Source of the DNA: Agelas oroides | Taxonomy: Eukaryota > Porifera > Demospongiae > Agelasida > Agelasidae | NCBI GenBank assembly: GCA_949130485.1 | Contig: OX422184.1 | Coordinates: 9,712,996 to 9,776,995, forward strand | DNA: 64,000 nucleotides | Direction of reading: 5' to 3' | Shown here: positions 20,340-32,323 of the stretch, piece by piece | How the letters are laid out: the number at the start of each line of letters is the position of its first letter | How positions within the stretch are numbered: the first letter of the stretch is position 1 | The notes under the pieces: model-generated | Databases searched by the model: none | What the model was told of the DNA's origin: nothing | Seen by the model: the letters and a program-made list of their open reading frames with translations, nothing else | Program-made: the position numbers and the translations under genes

Positions 20340-21365
20340 TACAGACTCTCAGGCTGTAATAGAGTCAAATGGGAGCTTCTAAAGTATGTCGTGTATGAGA
20401 ACCACAAGAAGGATTTTGTATCGGTAAAACAAGAGGGTAAGCGTGTGCATGTCCAAAAGCAACTGATGCTGAGCAACTTGAGAGAGGTGTATCGTGAGTT
20501 TCAAAGAAAAATTTCCTGATCAAAAAATTGGTTTTTCTTGCATTTCTGAAGTTTTAATGTAACTCGTTTATGGAGGACACTTACCTGCCGCGTGTTGTGT
20601 GTACTGTCTTTGGCTCTGCTCGTTGATTAACAAGGCCCAACTCGAATCTGTCTTGAGAAATAAAGCTTTATAAAAATTGACATCACGTGAAGTTAATCTA
20701 TTTTCATATGTTGTACTATCTGATCTACCAACATATCATCATTGCTTGGCAAGGATCATTTGCAACCCACCACTGCCTAGATGCTACTTGGGTGAGTGTG
20801 ATGCCTGTCCTGGTGTTGTACACACACATACAGAGTGTGTACCACTGGCTCCCGCCAAGATGCAGTGTTTAGGATTGCATGCTAAACATCAAAGAGGAGC
20901 TTATTGTTCTCCTAGATGAAATTGACATGGACCAAATTGTCTACAAGCAATGGGTTTCTACTGACAGATCAACACTTGAAACATTTTGTGTGCCACCTGA
21001 GGAATTCGTTGAGATCTGTGAAAAGTTAGAGCTCCTACGCCCACATTCTTTCATAAGGTAAACTGCTATAGTGTCGTGGTGTAGGCAATCTGAAATGATC
21101 ACATAGCTCAGGTGGCATAGCTCTCCAGAATCAACATAATAGGCAACAAAAGGGTGGAGTGTTGCCTGTGAATTATTCCAGTGGAACCCTTGGGCAGCAT
21201 CCTTGAGAATGAAGGAGTAATTTTCAGAAAAGTCAACAGTGACCAAAATTTCTCCTGGCTGCAGACTTGTTTTGGAACACTCGTAGATCCAATAACAAGA
21301 ACAGGCCGTGTTTACACTCTGTCTAAGAAACTACAACTACTTCTGAAAAGTTTCGAATTATGACA
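20340..21365 (+). pseudogene. Transposon-family gene with DFSENY motif, copy 1, with inverted block
   Basis: Plus strand, frameshifted: KYVVYENHKKDFVSVKQ, LMLSNLREVYREFQRKF and PDQKIGFS; then CNPPLPRCYLGECDACPG; then VYKQWVSTDRSTLETF and LELLRPHSFIR ending at 21058. From 21058 to 21315 the code is on the minus strand: TSLQPGEILVTVDFSENYSF, then HWNNSQATLHPFVAYY and VIISDCLHHDTIAV. The plus strand resumes with YTLSKKLQLLLKSFEL. VDFSENY resembles the first Asp motif of an RNase H-like transposase (inference). The inverted block is bounded by GTAAAC (21058) and GTTTAC (21310). A second copy of this repeat is at 50010-51210. Confidence 0.6.
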
Positions 21366-21960
21366 GCAGAGTAAGTCATGTTAACAAAAGTTTTGACATG
21401 ACTATCTCAGAATTGGACGAAACTTGGTATGCAGGTAGTACCTTTGGTTTTGTGATGCCAGACAAAATTTCAGTCCCATTCATTGTATGGTTTCCTGGTT
21501 AAGGCCAATGAAAAATACAACTTTTAAAAAAAAATTCTGCGCTGACTATTTAATTTCCTGTAACTTTGCCATTTTAAGTCGCTTTGCAAAATAAATTACA
21601 TCACCTTGCAGCTTAAAGAATGGGCTTTCACGTGGTGTATTATATGGCTTCATCCGATAAAGGTACAGAAAGACCACATTCTTTAAGCTTTGACCTCTCA
21701 AAAAGTGCTATTTTTTTTCCAGATAATTTGTGTGGATACTCTCTAGACCCTTCTCTAACAGCTTACTGTGTAATGACTAACCTGACTAAGAATTGATTGT
21801 ATTGTTCAAACTCTTGACAAAAGGCCATAATGGTGGGGAAAAATGTAGTGAACTTGACTGAAATAGCCTACATACCACTCTATACCAGTATGTATCTCCT
21901 GATCCCAATGAAGCCCCAAAATAAAATTTGTACTGCATTATTCGTTCTACAGTAGACAAA
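21366..21960. repeat. Non-coding part of repeat copy 1 (blocks X and Y)
   Basis: Block X (21366-21775; begins AGTCATGTTAACAAAAG and includes CATTCTTTAAGCTTTGACC) and block Y (21776-21955; includes TACCAGTATGTATCTCCTGA). Both recur near 50395-51210, but there Y comes first and X is in reverse orientation with about 230 bp inserted. X starts with an inverted-repeat stretch (AGTCATGT...ACATGACT). Confidence 0.75.
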
Positions 21961-22199
21961 GTAAAAAAAAAGCATAAAATTAATAGAGTTTTCTTTGGAA
22001 TGACCCAGATGGTAGTTGCAATCCAGGCAGATAGTACCTGCCTACCCTCGTTTGCATACTTCTGGCAATCAAGTGATACTAACAAGACTAAAGAAACGCC
22101 TACAGTAGGCGCCAAAAAAAGTGTTTTCGTTCAGTATAGTCTTTCGGTAAAGCAGTTGAACAGCTACTGATAAAAAGTGAGATGGATGACATCAAAACC

Positions 22200-23300
22200 A
22201 TGGTGGAACATTTCGTCCCATTCCGTCTACTAAAATATGGAATCTTGAACAGCTACAAACATGGTAAACAGTATATTTTTAAGTTTACAGGAACTGTGTA
22301 CAAATGAATAATAGCAGTAACCAGTTCTTGCATGGGTAACAGATAAAAGAAACTGCTGCGTATCTCCAATTACTGCAGTTTTCATCAACTTTGCACTGCG
22401 CAGGTGGCAAATGGAAAACTAAGATAAATTCAATTGGTGGAAGCCATACCAGTAGTTTTGGCGGTTGAATCGTGTAAGTAGCTAGCTGTGAACGAGTCAA
22501 CAGTCATGATGGAATGCCATTGTGAAGGTTCCTATCCTTCGTGGAATGACCCGTACTTCACAACAGATAACCACTGAAAAAATGGAAGCAGGCATGAGAA
22601 AAACACCCTGTGCATGGTTTCCTGATGATGGGATACTCCCTAACCAAGAGTTTATAGATGAGAAGGAGCGAGTAATGTGTAATCTCCGCAGCCTGAAGTG
22701 AAGCCCAGCCATGCTGCATGCTGACTGAAAATTGAGTTTTTTGGCATTATCAGATGTACACTTAGACATTACCCATCCGTCCGTCCACATGGGTGGGAGA
22801 TTTGTGATTCAAGGTTGTCCTACCTTAAAGTAATGTTGCTAGGTAACTGGTTATATCCCATTTGCTGGGTGGTCTTACTGGTGTCATAGCAGGAAACAAA
22901 TTTTTTAAACACCCGCCTTCCAGGTAGGGATGAAAGTTGAATTGGTGATGAGCAACCAGAACGTGCCTTTGATACTACTCAGCAGAGAAGTGCTGTTCCA
23001 CATGGCCAGCTGCAACTGGCATGTACTCGTTACAGCCCATATCCAGCTTATAACAGTCGGTTTAATTATCTGAGGAGAGGCGCAAACAACCCTAACCCTA
23101 GTAACCAGAGGTCACTTTCCCAACCGTAGTAGTACAACAAGATGTGCAGGAAACACTGAAAGCCATATCCACGGTGGGTTATGTCCGTTTTACCTTTGAC
23201 ATTGCTCACGTGAGAAAAAAATACCAGGCTCTCCCAACCTTCACAATAGCTATGTTCACATTTTGGAACAGAACTGCATAAAGGGTTTATACTCATTTCG
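22200..23300. other. No gene recognised
   Basis: Only weak ORFs. The phrase CCCATTCCGTCTACTAAAAT near 22220 belongs to the CCCATT-CGTCTA repeat seen again at 23300. Confidence 0.35.
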
Positions 23301-23385
23301 TCTAATCCCATTCGTCTAATCCCATTCGTCTAATCCCATTTGGTCTACTACAAAAATTTAAATATGTCCCATTTCGTCTAAAAGT
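23300..23385 (+). repeat. 14-bp tandem array CCCATTCGTCTAAT
   Basis: Three to four units of CCCATTCGTCTAAT at 23300-23345 with degenerate units to 23385. A reverse-oriented relative lies at 23685-23740 (AAAATGGGACACG ... GACGAAATGAGATTAGAC). This may be an approximately 440-bp terminal-repeat element. Confidence 0.7.
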
Positions 23386-23861
23386 GATGCAAGTTAGCAG
23401 TGATTACAGTGCAACCCAGTGCAGCTAAAATGACACCCAATGGCTGAGCGTATACTGTACCCCTGATGTACTAGTGAACAAGCTCCTCGAGTGGTCGTAA
23501 CGAACACCACTGCTGCCAGTAGAATAAACTCCCCCTAGGAAAGCATCCCTTATATACTCCAGCCTATGCTTGAAGTCGATTGATCTGAGTGTAAGCAACC
23601 CTAACCTTTAGTACCCCTGGGACTCAACAGGACAGTCAAAGGAACTAGAAATTGCTTAAAAAAAACTGCTTTTGGATTTTAGATAAAATGGGACACGTGT
23701 CCATTTTTTTTTGACGAAATGAGATTAGACAAAATGGGCTGACACCACAAAGTCACAGCAAGAAAGCAGTTGAAAACTACTTGAATTGCTTGTACACTCC
23801 TGGTTGGGTCTATGTTATTTTCATGTAGTGTGGCAACGACTGCAACATGAAGCTCTAGAAG

Positions 23862-24010
23862 TTGACCAATACAGATTTAGTCAGTGGAACTAACAACCAT
23901 CTGAAGGGTTGGCATTCACGAAAATCTGATCTCATGGGAGGACATCAATACAATCATGCAAGATACATTAAAGTTCTGAATCAGTCCAGAAGAACATCAC
24001 ACCTGGAGGT
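23862..24010 (+). pseudogene. MULE/FLYWCH-type transposase fragment
   Basis: Plus strand: LVSGTNNHLKGWHSRKSDLM and YNHARYIKVLNQSRRTS. The T-N-N-x-x-E/K-G-W-H phrase is characteristic of the C-terminal part of FLYWCH-associated MULE transposases. Only about 45 codons survive, with no flanking domains. Confidence 0.5.
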
Positions 24011-24644
24011 AGGAGCAAGATACGAATCAGCAGTTGATGTGGAGCATAAATGTGCAGTAATTTATACATCACTTGCAATATGAAAGCTGGGGAGAGAGCC
24101 TGGATTTACACATGACACCACAGCATGACAATGATATGGCAATAGTTGCCAAAGTCAAGATACTAATGCATAACCATGTGTGATCAAGAGTGACAGTAGC
24201 CTTGTTTCCAGGCCTATTTGAAAAATTAAAGAAAAGGGCCTGGTATCCACTCAGGCAACCATGCTGTCCGGAGGATCCCTTGGACATCCCGGGATCCTGT
24301 GCTGCTCTCCTAGCCCTTTGCCCAAGCCTTCAAACCACAGTGGTTATCGCTTGAACTGTGCTGTCGTTGCAGGACGATCTATACACTACAAATGTAAGCT
24401 ATAACTTGCAAAACCCATAAAGCGTCCTCATAGATGCTTTGTTTTCGAGTTACAATACTGTCCTGAACTGTGACTACATCTGCGAGATCTCAGCATTGTT
24501 AACTCCCGGCGCGCATGCGCGAGGGTTACAGTAGTTGTCCTGTGTGTCTGTGTGTCTTTGTGTGTGTCCGTTTTCTCTATTCTGCCTTCTCGCGCTTTTA
24601 GGCGTTCAACGAGAGGTATCAGCAGCTACAGCACGGAAAATGCA

Positions 24645-24780
24645 GTAAAATTGGTGATCCTGCCGAAAGATGTGCCATCATGACAGGCTGCTGCCGAAAG
24701 ACGTGCCATCTTGGCTAGCAGTCATGAAACACACAAACACCAATGAAATAGGTGATCCTGCCGAAAGATGTGCCACTTAT
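24645..24780 (+). repeat. Repeated CCTGCCGAAAGATGTGCCA motif
   Basis: Three copies at about 24658, 24692 and 24757 (CTGCCGAAAGA-C/T-GTGCCA). The outer two share GGTGATCCTGCCG. Confidence 0.6.
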
Positions 24781-25130
24781 AGTAGGACATGTCTGCTTTC
24801 ACAAGATGCGCATCAAATGGAACCATACTCCGTAGCTTCCGCTTGAGGACAGCATCAGCAGAAGTAGCCTATGATGGAAACTTACAGTGAAGTCTACGAT
24901 ACCTCTAGCAAGAAGCTCAGTAGAGAGAAGACTACAGAAGAGAAACGAAAGATGAGAAGGTCGAGGGCTAATGTTTCATGTCGGTTTCAAGACATGGCAA
25001 AAGCAGCCTAAGTCATGTATCCATAAACATATGAAGTATTTGGGCACTCAGTTCTGGGTAAAACTTCTTTAACTGCAACTTTGATCCCTACTGCAAACAT
25101 TTCCAAGTAATTTCCAAGTTAGGCAGGTGT

Positions 25131-25361
25131 TCAAGAAGTGTGCAAGATGTATACAGCATTGACATCAAAAAATGCACACTGATGCCTGTCACCCAAAAAA
25201 CCTTGTGCACACACATCTAGACGAACTCTGTCTTCGGAATTGGAGGTCCTGTGTTCTGAGAGTCTTTCTCCTGTAATCGGCTGTAGAGGCGGCTCTGTTG
25301 CCACATTGTGGCACACCTCTGTCAATAACTTTGCAGTTAGATCTCTAATGCACTTTACCAC
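25131..25361 (-). pseudogene. Mobile-element-associated ORF fragment (EPPLQPITGE motif)
   Basis: Minus strand: IRDLTAKLLTEVCHNVATEP, PLQPITGERLSEHR, VRLDVCAQGFLGDR and CAFFDV. I recall this phrase order (RHDEIRDLTA...EP-LQPLTGE...ARLD...FFDVRV) from ORFs that sit beside reverse transcriptases in cnidarian genomes. Function unknown; truncated on both sides. Confidence 0.5.
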
Positions 25362-25999
25362 TAATTATAACATCACTGTAATCAGTAAATGCATGCATTG
25401 AACCATCATTACTCACAAATCCTGTGCAGAAAAATGGCCAGAGTGAGGATGTGTTTGTGGGACGTGGTTGCTTGGAAACTTGAAGTAGACACAATGTGCA
25501 CAAGACCTGCCTACTAGAAGTGTATCATTTCTGAAGACTGCTTGCTCACTAGGAATTTCACAAGACCGGAAACCCTGGGACACTCACTTCCTTACCACAA
25601 ACCACTTAGCTTTACTCATCACACCTATGTAGCACACCCTCCAATTTACTGAAGCCTAGCAGGCAGCTTAGCTTGTAGCAGAATCCATAGCAACAGCTAA
25701 CCCATGGTGTAAGGATGAGCCATACCCCCCCTTTCCTCTTTGAATTGGTGGGGGGGATCTGGGTGAGAGTGGTGTGATCACAGACAGCACATGGAATAGC
25801 AGTTTTATGCCCTTCTGATGCAACACATTCATCACTACTTTCATCACAAGGGGAGAATGCTGCGGGACAATGTTCTTCATCAACCCTCCAGATAGCAGAC
25901 AACTTTGCAGCAGATCATGACATATCAAGTGAACAGTTGTTTACAGCCCACGCTCATCGTGTGCTGCAGCTGCAAAGCTCCCGTTTTTATGAACTCAGG

Positions 26000-27340
26000 G
26001 TTCATAGGGATAGGATTTGGCGTTTACTGCCTTGGGTTTTTATAAGAATGCATTACTGATTGCTCATTCAATTCTTCAGGGTGGTCCAGGGTTTCCTTGC
26101 CTGTATCCCGCAGTATTCAGCTATATTTTGCACGGAAACGTTATGCACAAAACTCATGCTTTGAGTTCTGATGCTACATATACAACATGCCCATAAAATA
26201 CCTCCTGTACGCATTTTGAGCATGAGTTTTGTGCATTTTGAGCATTACGTTTCCGCATTTATAGCATAATGTCTCTGCATTTTCCACTTTGGAATTCCAT
26301 AATACCAGCGTGACACACAACGGCTTAACACAATGCAGATAGCTTGAAACAATAAAATTAAATGTAATGGAACATAATTCAGAGTTATGGGTACATAGCA
26401 ACAAAATACTGCCCCTGTAGTGACCAATGCCTCATATTATACTTACGTACAGAACTCAGTGATCTCTATGGCTCATGATGACTGTTACTGTGTCACCTTT
26501 GAAATGTACTATCAAGCTCCGTTTACTAGCAGTTGGACACAACAGACTGGACAGGTATATTGCGCTATGATTCAAAGGACTTAGAACAGAGAGAATAAAA
26601 CATGATGTTAAATCCTCTACAGATGGTAAAGGACTTTATATTTTGAAAAGCCAACTGCCCCCCGAAGTTGAGTCCTCTTTCATTCTACTGTGGTCTGCAT
26701 GATGATGAACCTGATGTCAGTACAAATACACATAACAGTACGTCCAATAATGATAGCAAGTACTATTGAGTCAGATAAACGATCACAAACGTCTGCGGCT
26801 CGTGAAAATACGGCCGCACCCATCAAATAAATATATGTATATTTCCGAGAGGGAACATGTGATATGGGCAATGCTTGATAATTGTTGATAAGCATGTGCC
26901 AATCACCAGGATATAGAACAACCGAGCTGAATTCTTCTCGAGACTTGAGAAGTTGATTTCAAATGGTGACTGGCCATCTTTTGTTCGGAAAGTTTGATTT
27001 GAGAAAGGACAAGGTGGGTCAAGAGTGTGTTAGCTTTTTGTACTACGAAGACGGATGATAGAGTGTACTGTGTCTGGAGCAAAAAGGTATTCGGCTGATG
27101 GTATGTACTATACTTTCTATAGATCTAAACTGGGATCAGAGGGGGATAAAGATCATGCCATGGAGGAGCAAGGTTCTGATTCCGCTTAACAAAGTTCATC
27201 CTCTTTAGCAGTGAGTAGGCCCAGAACCTGTTCAATGTCACATGCCCTCCAAACTCGGTCAGCTTCGAACTGTCGCACAACATCAGAATACCTCGAACAG
27301 CAGCTACAGCAACCTGTGCTGTTACATCATCCGAGATGAT
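26000..27340. other. No gene recognised
   Basis: Short unconvincing ORFs only. Confidence 0.35.
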
Positions 27341-27344
27341 TCTG

Positions 27345-27615
27345 AACTAGGGCAATCTTGCTTTGCCTTGCTTTGCCTAATTTCAAAAAGGGTTTTAGTA
27401 GCTCATTAATATATTCATATATTCATGAACCCAAAATTGCCACTCGATGGATGCATCTACATGCTCACTGTAGGTAGCGTCCTAACCACCAATGTATCTC
27501 AAATCAGTCTGTGCCAGCTTTTGTTCAGAGCTACTCTCAAAGTCAGGCTAGACTCACGTTTGTTGCACGTTGACAAGAAAGCTGCAGGAGTTGTGTGTGG
27601 AACAGAACTGTGAGT
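27345..27615 (+). repeat. Dispersed repeat, copy 1 (second copy 51735-51985)
   Basis: The phrases TAGGGCAATCTTGCTTTGCC, AAAAGGGTTTTAGT, ACCCAAAATTGCCAC, GTAGGTAGCGTCCTA and TTTGTTCAGAGCTACTCTCA recur in the same order at 51735-51985. Copies are about 80-85 percent alike by eye, with indels. Confidence 0.8.
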
Positions 27616-27960
27616 TGTTTAGCGACATAAGGGGGAGAGGTGGGGCTAGTAATGCTTGCTTCCAAGTTGTCCATTCCAAGAGTAGCCAATGATATATTAC
27701 GCATTCTAGTTAACCCTTTAACAACGAATGACGACTATAGTCATCGAAATTCGGCCGCATGTTATCAGTTGGCGCAATCCGTTTTGAAGATAGGTTCTGC
27801 GCTAGCAGAAAGGGTGGGACAGGGGGAGGTGGGTGGGTGCACCGCTCTGGCTGACAGTGCATGGCGGCTGTTGCAGCTGGCTATAGAAAGGGCCTGGTCA
27901 GCACTGGATGGCCAATTCTTCTGCTTTCTTGTACAAACAAGCGTAGAAAACGGTGCTTTC

Positions 27961-28055
27961 ACCTTGTATGGACTCCATTTCTGGCTTTTTAGGCAGCTTT
28001 CAGTCTGGAGGAGCGTTCTCTGCCTAAAAAGCCAGAAATGGAGTCCATACAAGGT
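27961..28055. repeat. Perfect 35-bp palindrome with 25-nt spacer
   Basis: 27961-27995 (ACCTTGTATGGACTCC...) is the exact reverse complement of 28021-28055. Each arm ends outward in ACAAG/GTGA, which looks like a splice donor, so an exon end may have been copied in inverted orientation. The plus ORF across it (27640-28140) is symmetrical with the minus one and probably not a gene. Confidence 0.9.
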
Positions 28056-28469
28056 GAGATTTATAGCATGTCAAGCGTATTTAATCTTCGAATTATTTCA
28101 CCTTCAAACCCTTTCATCTCTTGAAGGTGCCGTTGAATAATGTCATGTTTTGGGCAGGGCCTGTGGTTGGTTTGTTTCAACTGCACGGTGTAAAGACAGT
28201 TGTGTTTTTGTGGAACTTCAATATATCAACTACAAAGCTGTAGATAGGACTAAGCTTAGGTACAGACATGCGGAAACCTCTCCTTCTTGGACATCCAGAT
28301 TACCCACCATCCCAATGGGGATCTGTCCACCACAGTCTATCAGATAGTGACCCACGCTGATAAATACCTGGAGCTCCAGTCCATCACCCACTCGCTCACA
28401 ACCTCTTTTGAAAACTGTAATGACTAGGAATGGAAGATCGAGAAAGCAGTTTTCACCCATGTAAAGCTC

Positions 28470-28640
28470 CTCCAAGCCACTTTAAGTGTCAGTAAATATC
28501 AAACAAGCAGTTTTCACCACTGTGGAGGCCCTGTGAAGCACGTGCAGGCTTGTTTAAGTGCCATTGAAAATCGTGAAAGCACTTTTCACCACTATCGAGG
28601 CCCTGTGAAGCTCGTGCAACAAATAAGAAAAACCTATATC
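28470..28640 (+). repeat. About 72-bp tandem repeat, two units, plus orientation
   Basis: Units of the form GCAGTTTTCACCACTGTGG, AGGCCCTGTGAAGC-A/T-CGTGCA and TTTAAGTGCCA. The same unit recurs singly at 29160-29245, inverted at 29860-30060, and at 31320-31460. Confidence 0.75.
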
Positions 28641-29159
28641 AGCAACTATGTACGTAACAGGTTATATAGTTAATGACCACATACGCAGGAATCAGTCACT
28701 GAAGGCCAGGAACTCTTTGCGTTTCTGTTTGACCAAAAAAATTTAATCTAACAAATTCCTGGAATTTATGGGGGATCTAACTTAACGCATGTCCACTCAA
28801 ATTGTTTAATTGCATGTGTTTACAAACTCCAGATTAATTAAAGGCCTAGGATAAATTGGGCTTATGAACTATAGTAGAAAGGTGGTGCAGAAGGCCTGGT
28901 ACATTTTATCACATGATGCGTGCTCCAGACGTAATTTTACGCCACACCCAGCATAGAACAGGTCATGAGCATAAGACAGACTATATAATAGTAAACTCCA
29001 GATGAAGAAGACAAGGACCTGGAATCAGGGTCCCACGTATATAGTAACACTATGTTGAATCTTTCCTCGCACTTAAACAGGCCACTACTATTCACTGTTT
29101 GCGAGAACCCTGCGATAGAGCACTTGAACAAATGATCCAGTGCACGTCATTTGAAACTC

Positions 29160-29245
29160 GTTCAGCCCTGTTTAAGTACCGTGAAAGTTTGTATAAACGT
29201 AGTTTTCACCACTGTGGAGATCTTCTGAAGCTCGTGTAGAATAGG
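29160..29245 (+). repeat. Single unit of the 72-bp repeat
   Basis: GTTTAAGTACCGTGAAAG followed by AGTTTTCACCACTGTGGAG and GAAGCTCGTGTAG. Confidence 0.65.
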
Positions 29246-29859
29246 TAGGTATGAAACACCCTCTCTACACACAGCTATTGAAATGCTAAGTGGGAAGCCA
29301 GGATAGAACTACATGGACGTGGATACGAGTCATAAATTTTCGCGGGTTTACATTTTTTACGGATCCCACTTGACCACCACATTCTGGTGGTCAACTGACA
29401 TCTGCAGCTGGCAGTCAGGCTGTCATCAGCAACTTCATTCATGAAGTTGCAAAAACAGTGGCAGATTCGTGAACAAAAATTTCAAGTGACTAATGCACAT
29501 GTACAAACGTGCAGGAATGATAGTTGTCACTTGTGAACTCAGACCATTCTAGTTGAATCCAACGTCTGTAGTCAGAATTATATCCATTGAACAAGAGATA
29601 CATACTACGTAGCATTAAGAATGCCAATGTCGGAGGTACATGCATGTTGGCCACCCAATTATGTGTTAGTGTCTGCTTGATTTGAGTGTCTAATGTATGT
29701 ACACCATGAAAAACACCAGTTTGTGCGTGAACGATGTCCGTGGACATCGTAAGTATTCTGTCTCGGGTATATGGATGTTAGGAAAGATCTCTGGACATCG
29801 TCAGAGGTCTGTTCAGGTAATTAGAGGCTAGGAAAGGTCTGTTTACGTACGAAGGAGAT

Positions 29860-30060
29860 CTCTGGACACAGGACCTCCACAGCAGTGGAAACTGCTTTCT
29901 ATATATTTCCTGGCACTTATACTGGCCTTCACGTGCTTCACAGGACCCCTACAGTGGTGAAAATTGCTTTCTTGATCTTTCCTGACACTCAAAAAGCGTG
30001 CACAAGCTTCACAGGACCTCCACAGCGGTGCAAACTGCTTTCTATTAACCACCGTGGATG
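29860..30060 (-). repeat. 72-bp tandem repeat, three units in inverse orientation
   Basis: Three units reading ACAGGACCTCCACAG-C-AGTGG, AACTGCTTTCT and CCTGGCACTTA, i.e. the reverse complement of the units at 28470 and 31320. GAGCTTCACAGGTC half-units continue to 30140. A 69-codon minus ORF here is just the repeat. Confidence 0.75.
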
Positions 30061-30732
30061 ACCTGTGAAACTCGTGGAGGCCTGTATACTGCGAGCTTCA
30101 CAGGTCGTGAGCTTCACAGGTCATGTTAAGCGAGCTTCATAGGTCATGTTAAAAATGTGGTGCTTCTCCAGCACCCCAACTTCAGTCTGTAGTGGTAGGG
30201 GGTGTTACATGGCACCTCAGGGGTGCTAGCACGTAGAGGTTCGGTAAACACGTTTTTGACAATGCACCAATCACAGTGTCACATTATGTGGCTGCTTCTA
30301 CAACTTGATCGGAATGGAAGGGCTCACCACACACTAAGAACTGAACATTACCAAACACCACAACAGCTGGTCGATCCTCGGACTTCATCTGGAGATGTCC
30401 ACAACAAGTGAATGTATTTGCTGCTCTGTCCATTGCTACCACACCTGATTGTAAAAAGGCTTACCAGCTTGTTTTACGTTTGTCGATGTATCAGTAAGTA
30501 GTTACTGTATCTGTACTCTCCAACCTAGAAATAACGCTACCTACACCCCCCGTACGAATGCTATACCTGAAAAATTAACTCATACACATACCCTACACTA
30601 CAGATGATGAAGATCTGGCAACTCCAAACACTTTCAATCCTTTGCTTGTGTACACTTTCACCCGCAATCACACTTCCTCTACCAAGTCCACGTTGGAACA
30701 GACCGAACTGGAGTGGAATTGCGTGCAAAACT

Positions 30733-30826
30733 TTTTAGAAGGAGGAGGGGGGGAGGGGAAAGAAGGGGGGAGGAGGAGTAAAGGAGGGGGAAGGAGGGAG
30801 AAGGGGGGAAACAGGCAGGAGAAAAT
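30733..30826 (+). repeat. Polypurine G-rich tract
   Basis: About 94 bases almost entirely A/G with many GGGG runs (GGAGGAGGGGGGGAGGGG). It could adopt triplex or quadruplex structures; that is inference from composition. Confidence 0.8.
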
Positions 30827-30886
30827 ATTCAGAGAAACTTAAAACTCCAATACTAACCCTTCTAGATCTGAACACACACACACGCC

Positions 30887-31023
30887 TTAACACCTAATTG
30901 TTATTCTAATGCCAGCTTGGTATCCGCTTCGGCTGAATCCCTGGCAGCTCAGCCTTAAGTACCCGAATTCGGCCACTGAGTTGCCGAGTGACTTCGGCAG
31001 CTCGAACAACAATTAGGTGTTAA
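30887..31023. mobile_element. 137-bp MITE with 16-bp perfect TIRs and TTAA ends
   Basis: TTAACACCTAATTGTT at 30887-30902 and its exact reverse complement at 31008-31023. Both ends coincide with TTAA, as for piggyBac- or Kolobok-type insertions. The interior has nested short hairpins (CTTCGGCTG, CGAGTGACTTCGG) and no ORF. Confidence 0.7.
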
Positions 31024-31319
31024 ACCTTTTTAAAACGAGGAGCCTCGAGCGCGAGGCGCAGAGGCTCAGATTTTTAACATGCTCCAGACCTGACAGTCAG
31101 ACCTTAAACCTAAGTCAAAGTCAGAGAGAAAGGTGGGAAATAAAGAAGAGAAAATAGAGAGGGGAAAAAAAGACAGTTACTCAGGAAGGGACTCAAACCC
31201 GCAACCTGGCAAATGGCCTGCCATTGATATTCATCCACATTTGACACAATGGGGCTTGGTTTCAATAGCTCATTCACCTCCATAGCTTTCACGTCACCAG
31301 TAGTTTCAATAGCTCAATC

Positions 31320-31460
31320 ACAGTCCTGTGAAGCTCCTGCAAGCCCGTTGAAGTGACAGGAAAGCTCTGGAAAGTAATTTTGTCCACTGTGGAGGTCCTG
31401 TGAAGCACGTGTAGGCCTGTTTAAGTGCCAGTAAACCTCGACAAAGCAGTTTTCACATTC
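31320..31460 (+). repeat. 72-bp tandem repeat, two units, plus orientation
   Basis: CCTGTGAAGCTCCTGCA and CACTGTGGAGGTCCTGTGAA with GTTTAAGTGCCAGTAAA between. Same family as 28470 and 29860. Confidence 0.7.
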
Positions 31461-31847
31461 TTTGTTAACAATTCACCTCTGAGGTCATATTTGTACCCAA
31501 ATACCACTAGTCCGACCAGAGTGCATGGCGGGAGCAATACCGCCATTCGCCACGATACATGTCAGTTGTCATGATCGAACGCATGAGTTTAAGACCCAAG
31601 GTGAGCAGGATTTTGAAATAGCTGGCAGGCTAAACTTGAATTTAGCCTTAGGCCCCTGTCAAACCCTTCACTGACTGTAACCCGTGTCAGGTGTGTCATG
31701 GATGTCATCATAAAGCTATGAATCTCATTGAAAGTCCTTTAGCTTTATGTTTGGACATATTTGTGGGTCATGAATGCCATTAGCAGCCATGCAACTTTAC
31801 TGATCATAGTTACTCAGGCCTACCTCCAGGTTCCAGGTTAAGAATTG

Positions 31848-31900
31848 GGGGGAGGCTAAAGCCCCCCTAGCCCCCCGTTTCCGCCGCCTATGTTGTGATC
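31848..31900 (+). repeat. hAT-like terminal sequence (GGGGGG...CCGCCGCCTA)
   Basis: GGGGGGAGGCTAAAGCCCCCCTAGCCCCCCG followed by CCGCCGCCTA (read in short parts). It resembles the right end of the hAT element at 59285-59330, whose terminus reads CAGGGGCGGA on the minus strand. Confidence 0.45.
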
Positions 31901-31921
31901 GGATAAGAAGGGGGTTGGCGT

Positions 31922-32323
31922 TTGCAGAATTTTGACCTTGACAGTTCAGATGGTGAAGTCAAAGAGAAAGTGGTGTCAGATATCCCACCAATGCAGCCTG
32001 AAATCCTGTTTGAGCTGTCATTGGGTAAAAGGTATGAGATTGTCCTCGTTATTCAGCAGACATACTTTGTTACGTTGTGTGTTCAGGGAAATTGGTCAGA
32101 GGTGAGACTCTTGTCAACTACGACCGCCCAATTGATAATGACATTCAGTAGTAAGGGGCCAGGCACATATCCATATATGGCTCCTGAGATGTTCAAGAAG
32201 GGCAGAAGAGGTTGTGCAGTGGATGTCTACTCACTTGGATGTTTGTATTTGGAGGTTTTCAGTAGATGTCGAGTGTGGCCTGGTCTCGATTCCACTGAAA
32301 TCATGATTTCCTGCATGCCTTAG
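31922..32323 (+). pseudogene. Protein-kinase domain fragment
   Basis: The frame includes GPGTYPYMAPEMFKKGRRG, the activation-segment end with the APE motif, and AVDVYSLGCLYLEVF, the DxxSLG helix-F motif. The catalytic loop (HRDLKxxN) and DFG are not in this ORF and are expected in upstream exons I could not identify. A stop at 32321-32323 follows shortly, and the next frame reads YRKFKICPRAEELQ. It lies 0.6 kb upstream of the HECT exons on the same strand and could be part of the same host-like gene. Confidence 0.55.

Noticed and set aside
24870..25011. Short plus ORF beginning MMETYSEVYDTSSKK
   Set aside because: Only about 46 codons with no recognisable family; not supported as a gene.
27640..28140. 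166-codon plus ORF as a gene
   Set aside because: Its 3' half is a perfect palindrome, so plus and minus ORFs mirror each other; no domain seen.
31110..31295. Possible tRNA or SINE: CGGGTTTGAGTCCC on the minus strand looks like a B-box
   Set aside because: No acceptable A-box at the right distance and no cloverleaf could be folded by eye.
28470..31460. CRISPR-like spacing of repeats
   Set aside because: Units are contiguous or scattered in both orientations, with no regular unique spacers, in a eukaryotic context.
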